Below, piece by piece: positions 17,599 to 24,300 of a stretch of 64,000 bases of DNA; position 1 is the first letter of the stretch, and each line of letters starts with the position of its first letter. Both the position numbers and the translations under genes were made by a program. Origin of the DNA: an uncultured Eubacteriales bacterium (GTDB taxonomy: Bacteria > Bacillota > Clostridia > Oscillospirales > Acutalibacteraceae); NCBI GenBank assembly GCA_934463035.1, contig CAKSIG010000003.1, positions 232,691 through 296,690 of the forward strand, written 5' to 3'. The notes beneath the pieces were generated by a model. It ran no database searches, was not told where the DNA came from, and was given only the letters and a program-made list of their open reading frames with translations.

Positions 17599-19643
17599 TA
17601 TGCTTTTTCAACCGTCCTTCGTATTATATCGTTCTGCAAATCAGTATCGAACCTCGTAAAATATCCCGAATAACCCGTTACGCGCACAATAAGATTTTGA
17701 TAGTTTTCGGGATTTTTTTGCGCCTCAATAAGTTCTTTTTGCGATAGGTAATTTATTTGCAACTGCATACCGCCGTTTTTCAAAAAAGTGCCGTATAATT
17801 GCGATAATTTTGTCAGCTTTTCATCAGTGCTTATCATACTTTTATCCATTTTGATGTTGCTTACAATACAGCCGCAGAATTTGCGGTAATTTATCTTTGC
17901 TATTGAATTTAAGAGCGCTGTCAAACCATTTTTGTCTTTACCTTCGCTTTGGGTGATTCCCATTGTGAAAGCGTCGCCGCTCTTTCGTCCGTCGGGGGTT
18001 GCCTTGGTCAGTTTACCGAAGATTATGTTCGGGTGAGTTGCGCCTACAAACGAGCCTACGACAAGGGTGTTGATTTCATCGCTTTTTACGCCGTTTCTCA
18101 CTTCGTATATTGCGTCTACTATTGCATTTGCTATGCTGTCCGCAAAGTCATCGTCGTTTCCGAAAAATCTGCCTTTTTCTAAGATCAGCCTGCGCTCATC
18201 TTCAAAGCCGACATAATTTGCTCTAAGCATTTCAAGCATTTTTTCGGCGGTAAAGACTTTTTCTTCAAACACGAACTGCTTTATAACCGAAAGGGAGTCT
18301 GCGGCATTTGAAATGCTGTTAAAGGACATAGTAATACCGTGATATTTAGAACCTTTGTCGGTTATCGGACGTCCGCTTTTTATGCAGGAGGCGTTTAATG
18401 CGGAGGTGAGAACGTTAATATCGCCCGCAACGGCTTTTGAGTAATTTGTGTATTCGCCGATTATGCTTAGCATATCGTCCTTCAAATGCTTTTTGTATAG
18501 CGCGAAAACTTCATCATAGCTTTCGGCGCTTAAAAATTTCTTGTCGTTGTAGATAAGCTGTTCGACTGAATGTAAGAGATTTACGTGGGCAAGGTCTATT
18601 TTTGCGCCACATGGCAAGCACCACTCGTTGCAGCCGACAACGGTATAGTCTACTGCGTCTTTATATTCAATGCCTATATCGGTCATACCCGGGATTCTCG
18701 GCTCGTCGTTCACAAATACTATCCATTGGCATTTTGCGTTAAGCTCGGTTATGTATTTCATAGTTTCAGGCGTTGTGTATTTCGTATACCTGAATGACGC
18801 CTGCGGTCTGAAAGTCGGAAGCTCGGCTATACATTCAAGTACCAGCCTTGATAATTCGTTAAATCCGTCCGTGCCGTCTTCAAGGTATCCGCCTACGACC
18901 AGATGATTGTGTCCGCTTATAGGCAGAGCGGTATTGTCCATCTGTGTTTCAAACACCTTGACAAAAAGTTCCTCTAATAAATCTGCCGCGTCCGCCTCGG
19001 TAATAACACCGTTCTTTAAATCGTTTTTATAAAGAGGGTAGAGGTATTGGTCAATTCTGCCTAAGCTGTCGGGACAGAGTTGGAACATAAACCAGACCGA
19101 CTGCACAGCCTCGTAAAACGACCTTGCGGGCAGCATAGGAACTCTGCGCATTATTTCGGCGAGCTTTGGGTCGGTGCAGTTTTCGGCATATCTTTCGCTT
19201 AATGCCCCGAGTGAGCAAAGAACCTTTCGCATAGCAATTTGCAATTCATTCTTATTGTCAATGCCTTCAATTATATCTAAATAACCTCTTAAACCGTTTT
19301 TGATTATAAAATCATAATCAAGCACTATATGCGTCCAGCCCCAATAAAAGGTTGGCGTGGGCGAGTAAGTGCAAAGCGTATTCCAATATCTGTTGTAACT
19401 GTTGTGACCGACTCTGCGGTAAAGGTCGGCAGGATATTCGCATCCGTCAAATCTTAGTCTGCCGTACAGCTTTTCGCCGTCATACTGCTTTACGGGTATA
19501 GAGCTAAAAAATCTGTCAAGCCCCTCGGCAATCTTTAAGGGCGATTTTAATTCCGATACGTCTTTAAGTCGGCAGGAGCCTTTTTCAAATTTGTCAATAC
19601 CGTTTAACGCGTCAGACGCTAATTGCTTTATTCTGTCAGTCAT
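17598..19643 (-). CDS. Short glycyl radical enzyme of unassigned class (GRE2)
   Basis: This 681-residue enzyme is about 100-150 residues shorter than most dehydratase GREs, mostly in the N-terminal half. The radical motif is RVTGYSGYF with Gly657, where GYSA-x-F is usual. The thiyl Cys is Cys338 in VVGCNEWC. Glu340 keeps the Cys-x-Glu spacing of dehydratases, but the intervening Asn and following Trp-Cys are unusual, as is a second CxxC-like pair (CLPCG) close by. It opens the operon GRE2, SDR, esterase, M20 dipeptidase and serine hydrolase. AGAGGT lies 7 bp before the ATG. No dedicated activase adjoins it. Confidence 0.88.
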   Translation of the reverse strand: MTDRIKQLASDALNGIDKFEKGSCRLKDVSELKSPLKIAEGLDRFFSSIPVKQYDGEKLYGRLRFDGCEYPADLYRRVGHNSYNRYWNTLCTYSPTPTFYWGWTHIVLDYDFIIKNGLRGYLDIIEGIDNKNELQIAMRKVLCSLGALSERYAENCTDPKLAEIMRRVPMLPARSFYEAVQSVWFMFQLCPDSLGRIDQYLYPLYKNDLKNGVITEADAADLLEELFVKVFETQMDNTALPISGHNHLVVGGYLEDGTDGFNELSRLVLECIAELPTFRPQASFRYTKYTTPETMKYITELNAKCQWIVFVNDEPRIPGMTDIGIEYKDAVDYTVVGCNEWCLPCGAKIDLAHVNLLHSVEQLIYNDKKFLSAESYDEVFALYKKHLKDDMLSIIGEYTNYSKAVAGDINVLTSALNASCIKSGRPITDKGSKYHGITMSFNSISNAADSLSVIKQFVFEEKVFTAEKMLEMLRANYVGFEDERRLILEKGRFFGNDDDFADSIANAIVDAIYEVRNGVKSDEINTLVVGSFVGATHPNIIFGKLTKATPDGRKSGDAFTMGITQSEGKDKNGLTALLNSIAKINYRKFCGCIVSNIKMDKSMISTDEKLTKLSQLYGTFLKNGGMQLQINYLSQKELIEAQKNPENYQNLIVRVTGYSGYFTRFDTDLQNDIIRRTVEKA

Positions 19644-19736
19644 ATCAATTACCTCTCGTAACAGGATTTGTATTTATATAGTACATAACCGCGATAGATA
19701 AGTGAATACACCAAATGAAATATTTATAATTTTTGA

Positions 19737-19768
19737 AACACTTTTTCTTGACAATATTAAAAAGTGTT
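19737..19768. promoter_or_regulatory. Inverted-repeat operator over the AraC2 -35 box
   Basis: AACACTTTTT (19737-19746) and AAAAAGTGTT (19759-19768) form a perfect 10-bp inverted repeat with a 12-bp gap that contains the -35 hexamer. It lies between the divergent GRE2 and AraC2 genes, so it could control either or both. Confidence 0.6.
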
Positions 19769-19777
19769 ATGTATAAT
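19748..19777 (+). promoter_or_regulatory. Promoter of the second AraC regulator
   Basis: A consensus TTGACA (19748-19753), an 18-bp spacer, and a consensus TATAAT (19772-19777). Transcription would start near 19784, which excludes any coding start before 19800. Confidence 0.8.
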
Positions 19778-19799
19778 AAAGCAAAAGGGGGCGGGCTGT

Positions 19800-20585
19800 A
19801 TGATTAAAGGTGGTATCACGGTAACCGATATAAACTATGTTATTTACGTTAATAACGCCAATTTTTCCGAAATGCGCGATTACAGCGGAAAAATACCGCA
19901 TAACGAGCTAATTTTCAAGCTGGACGGCAGTTCAAAAATCATTTTCGATAAGTATACTTTTATTGACAGTCCTTCGTCTTTGCGGTTTTTACCGAAAAGC
20001 GAAAACTATAAAAAATATACCGCCGAAACATTGGAAAGCGGAAGCTGTATAGATATATTTTTTGATACTGCTGAACCTGTAAATTGCGAGCCGTTTCTGC
20101 TTAACTGCAAAAACAATGAGAGACTTGCCGCTCTTTTCAAAAAGGCGGAGCTTGTATGGCGCAAAAAACAGGCGGGATATAAATATACGGCAATGGGATA
20201 CCTCTATGAAATACTCGGTCTGCTTGAATACGGTGAAACATACATGCCCAACAGTAAGATCAATAAAATAAAACCCGCAATTGATTATATAACCGAGCAT
20301 TACACCGAAAATATCAATGTTGAAGAAATTGCGAAAATGTGTAATATCAGTCACACATACTTTAAAAAGATTTTCAGCGGTATCTACGGAACTGCGCCTA
20401 AACCGTATATCATTGACCTGCGCATACGTTATGCCTGCGACCTTTTAAAATCACAGATGCACAGCGTAGGGGAGACTGCCGAGCTTTCGGGATTTCAGAA
20501 CGTTTATTATTTCAGCAGGTGCTTTAAAAAAATTATGGGAATTTCCCCGAGCGAATATAAAAAATTCTATTCAGAAAAATTATGA
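19800..20585 (+). CDS. AraC-family regulator, divergent from GRE2
   Basis: This protein of about 261 residues has an N-terminal sensing part and a C-terminal AraC domain, with VEEIAKMCNISHTYFKKIF and VGETAELSGFQNVYYFSRCFKK. The ATG at 19800 is preceded by AAAGGGGG, and the strong promoter starts transcription only about 16 bp upstream. It diverges from the GRE2 operon with about 157 bp between starts. This repeats the AraC1-GRE1 arrangement, so it probably controls GRE2. The perfect inverted repeat over its own -35 box suggests autoregulation. Confidence 0.9.
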   Translation: MIKGGITVTDINYVIYVNNANFSEMRDYSGKIPHNELIFKLDGSSKIIFDKYTFIDSPSSLRFLPKSENYKKYTAETLESGSCIDIFFDTAEPVNCEPFLLNCKNNERLAALFKKAELVWRKKQAGYKYTAMGYLYEILGLLEYGETYMPNSKINKIKPAIDYITEHYTENINVEEIAKMCNISHTYFKKIFSGIYGTAPKPYIIDLRIRYACDLLKSQMHSVGETAELSGFQNVYYFSRCFKKIMGISPSEYKKFYSEKL

Positions 20586-20587
20586 TG

Positions 20588-20627
20588 AAAAAATGTGCGG
20601 AAGTATTATTCTTCGGCACATTTTTTT
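20588..20627 (+). terminator. Terminator after AraC2
   Basis: AATGTGC...GCACATT forms an A-rich stem with one G-G mismatch and a 7-base loop, followed by seven T. It begins 2 bp after the araC stop. Confidence 0.8.
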
Positions 20628-20638
20628 GAATATTTCGG

Positions 20639-20667
20639 TTGCTTTTCTTTTTACATTGTGTTACAAT
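20639..20667 (+). promoter_or_regulatory. Promoter of the first TetR-surface-protein operon
   Basis: TTGCTT (20639-20644), a 17-bp spacer, and TACAAT (20662-20667). The operator-like palindrome begins 7 bp downstream and would cover the transcription start. Confidence 0.5.
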
Positions 20668-20674
20668 GAACATA

Positions 20675-20692
20675 AATGAACAATCATTCATT
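20675..20692. promoter_or_regulatory. Candidate TetR1 operator
   Basis: AATGAACAATCATTCATT is an 18-bp imperfect palindrome with 14 of 18 positions symmetric. It overlaps the expected +1 of the tetR gene, where a TetR repressor would block its own transcription. Confidence 0.55.
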
Positions 20693-20714
20693 TTCAGTGA
20701 TAGGAGATGACCCT

Positions 20715-21314
20715 TTGAACAGCGAAAAACAACACGAAGAAAAAAGAAACGCGATTATGGAAAAATGCTTTGAATGTTACGCAGAACACGGCTTTACGGG
20801 CACGGGTGTTAAAACCGTTGCCGAGGCGTGCGGCTGCACTCAGGGCAATCTTTATCTTTACTTTAAAAATCTTGACGAAATGATAATTGAGTCCACGGCA
20901 TATTGTATGGCAAAGGTAGAGGACGATTTTATGAAAAAAGCGCCGCGCGACCCGAAAGACGTTATGCGGTTCATTGAAGAAATACCTTATTGGACAGCGA
21001 AGAAGCACGGCAAAAAATACCGATTGATGTATCAAATATACACTCACCCAAAGTACATTGAATACGGAAAAAAGTTTTTTGAAGGCGTAAATGAGCGTTA
21101 TACTGAATATGCTAAACTGTTGGAACCTAAAATCGGCATACCTTATACCGTAATCACACCGCTTATTTTTATATTCGTCCGCGCCTGCGTTCACTACGCT
21201 ATGTTTGAGGATGAATACTACTTAAAATCCCAAATGGAGGTCTTAAAACAGGGCGTAAACCTGTTTGCAGATAAATATCGCTCGCAATACTTGAACGGAG
21301 GTACCGCGAAATGA
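20715..21314 (+). CDS. TetR-family regulator of the adjoining surface protein (TetR1)
   Basis: This 199-residue protein has a TetR N-terminal HTH (TGTGVKTVAEACGCTQGNLY) and a helical ligand-binding C-terminal domain. The start is the TTG at 20715, because AGGAG lies 8 bp before it. An in-frame ATG at 20676 sits on the expected transcription start and inside the operator. The gene overlaps the surface protein gene by ATGA, so regulator and adhesin are made from one mRNA. A close paralogue is at 57008. Their C-terminal halves are nearly identical (for example KKFFEGVNERYTEYAK), while the N-terminal tails and operators differ. Confidence 0.92.
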   Translation: MNSEKQHEEKRNAIMEKCFECYAEHGFTGTGVKTVAEACGCTQGNLYLYFKNLDEMIIESTAYCMAKVEDDFMKKAPRDPKDVMRFIEEIPYWTAKKHGKKYRLMYQIYTHPKYIEYGKKFFEGVNERYTEYAKLLEPKIGIPYTVITPLIFIFVRACVHYAMFEDEYYLKSQMEVLKQGVNLFADKYRSQYLNGGTAK

Positions 21315-24300
21315 AGAAACGAATACTCAGTATCCTACTTACCCTATGCATTATGATATGCCTTGTGCCGACAAGCGTATTTGCCGACGAAGGAAAAACT
21401 GAAAAAGTCGGAACAAAAGATGAATTGATTAACGCGCTGGCGGACGGCACCGTTGACATTATCCAGCTAAATCATGACATCGAGGTAAGTTCTACTCTGA
21501 TCGTTAACCGTACTGTCAAATTGGATCTCTACGGCTATATGCTTGAAATTTCCGGCAGCGGTAGCGTTATCAAGGTCAAGAAGGACGGCCGCCTGACCCT
21601 CATCGACAGCGACCCCACTGCGGAACACAAGTTCACCCCCAACGCCGACGGCCTGTGGGTGCTGGATGAGACCAACGGAACAAAGACCGTCAAGGGCGGC
21701 GTTATCTATGGCGGCAAGGGCAGCAGCATCGGGATATCTGTTTATGGCGGCGGCGTGTACGTGGAGGGCGGCGGCACGTTCACCATGGACGGCGGCAATA
21801 TCGTGGGCTGTACGGCTTCCACCACCTTTCAAGCGCGGGGCGGCGGTGTGTTCGTGGCTGAAAAAGGCACGTTCACCATGTCCGGCGGCAGTATCACGGG
21901 TTGCACGACGGTGGGAGGTTATTCTTATGGCGGCGGCATCTACAATGAAGGGACCGTCACCTTGTCCGGCACGGCGGAGATCCGGGACTGCCATGCAAAA
22001 GACAGTGATGGCGAGATCGCATATGGCGGCGGCATTTCTGACAACGGCGAAACTTCTGAGATTAGCGGCGATGTGAGGGTCACCGGCTGTACGGCTGACG
22101 GAGGTAAAACAGATGCCGTGAGTATGGGCTTCGGAAGTGTCATCAGCGGCGGCACATTTGACGGATTGGTGCTGAACTCCGGCACGATCAGCGGCGGTAC
22201 CTTTAACGGCAAGGTGGTCAACGACGGCACGATCACCGACGGTATCTTTAACGGCGAGGTGGTCAACGACGGCGGCACGATCAGCGGCGGCACGTTTAAC
22301 GGCACGGTGACATATTACGGCACGATCAGCGAAGGTGTAATCAGCGGTATCACCGTGACCTATCAGCTCAACGGTGCGGACTACGCTACCCAGATTTTGA
22401 AGTCCGGCAGCACTGCCATCAGACCCGTTGACCCCACCAACCGCGCCGGTACAGCCTTCCTCGGCTGGTACCGAGCCGACGGCACGGCGTATGACTTCAC
22501 CCAGCCTGTGACGGAGAACATCACTCTCACTGCCCGCTTTGCGGCTGTCACGCGGAAAGTCGAGACTAAAGAAGAGCTGACCGCCGCACTGGCGGACGAT
22601 ACCGTGGACGTCATCGAACTGGGTAGTGACATTGCGATCGACGCAACACTGAATATCACCCGCACCGTTACCCTCGACCTCGTCGGCTATATGCTGGAGA
22701 TGAAGGGCAGCGGCAGCGTTATTACAATTGCGGATGACGGTCACCTGACACTTGTGGATAACAACCTCATGGAGACATACAAGTTTACGCCTGATGCTAA
22801 CGGCCTGTGGAAGTGGGGAACCAGCGGCACAAAGACCGTTCACGGCGGCGTTATCTACGGCGGCACGGGTACAGAAATGTACTACTCTACCTACGGCGGC
22901 GGTGTGCTGATTGAACCCGGCGGCCAGTTCACAATGAACGGCGGCAGCATCGTGGGCTGTAAGGCCGACGGCGCAGGCGGCGGTGTGGTGGCCAAATGCG
23001 GTGATGCGAACGGCATATTTACCATGAACGGCGGCGCGATTATCGGCTGCGTTGCGGACAGCGGCGGCGGTGTGGAAACAGACGGCGGCGAAGGGGTATA
23101 CGGCCAATTCACCATGAACGGCGGCGTGATCGACAGCTGCGTAGCCATCGGTGGAGCTGGTGGTGGCGGCGTTCGAAGCGATGGTCTGTTTATCATGGGG
23201 AAGGATGCCACGATCAAAAACTGCAAAGCCGTCCAATACGGTCAACGCAATTTTGGCAGCGGCATAGTCCTCGCCGGTGATGGCCGGCAAACCGTCGATG
23301 GCACGATCATTTCAGAGGATGCCGTGGATGGGAAGTACATCTTCGTGAACAGCAGCACAGTGGCCATTGGCGAAAACGCCAACATTCACGCGAATATAAC
23401 GTTGGACGGCGGCAAAATCGACTTGGGTGGCAGCAGCGCGACCGTCTACGGCAAGATCACCAACGATAGCTACGGCGGTGCCGGCTGCTTCGCCGACGGT
23501 CTTGTCACCGTGACCTACAAGGTAAACAATGCGAACTACGCTATTCAGATCCTGCGGAGCGGCAGTCTCGCCACCAAGCCCAACGCCCCCGCTAAGCCAA
23601 ACCAGACCTTCGACGGCTGGTTCAAGGCTGACGGCACGGCATGGGACTACAATACGGCTGTCACCGAGGACATTATCCTCACAGGTAGCCTGTACGTCCC
23701 CGTGAAGAATGAGACGGAGCTGGAAGCGGCTTTGGCGGACAATACGGTGGACGTCATCAGGCTGACGAGGAACGTCGACATCGACAAGGGTATGATCATC
23801 GACCACACCGTGGTGGTAGATTTGAACGGTTATGTGCTGAGACAGACAGCGGACAAGTGTGTGTCCTTTAAGGTGGAAGAAACGGGAGACCTAACCATCA
23901 TCGACAGCAATCCCACAACACCGCACAACTTCACGCCTAACAGCGACGGTTTGTGGGTATGGGATGAAACGGGCGGTACAAAGACCGTCCACGGTGGCGT
24001 TATCACAGGCAACGCTGCTGGTAATAGCGGCACCATACAAATCGGCGGCACAGTTACTATGACCGCTGGCAACCTTGTCGGTTGCAGCGCCTACAATACG
24101 CGAAGCGGTGCTCCGTCTTGCGGAGCCGTGTATGTCTCTGCAAACAGCAAGTTCGTGATGAACGGCGGCGCAATTCGTGGAAGCTTTGCACGCATTGGCG
24201 ACGGCGGCGGTGTGTATGTCAACGGCGGTCAATTTACTATGAACGGCGGCTCAATCACTGAATGTACGGTGGAGCATCTTGGCGGCGGCGTATATGTGAA

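Noticed and set aside
21467..23290. Long minus-strand ORF (607 codons) across the first surface gene
   Set aside because: It is antisense to a Gly-rich repeat gene. Its Ala/His/Val-rich translation merely mirrors the repeat codons and has no start signal or domain. The same holds for the antisense ORFs at 26800-28383, 57931-59187, 60334-61656 and 63258-63962.
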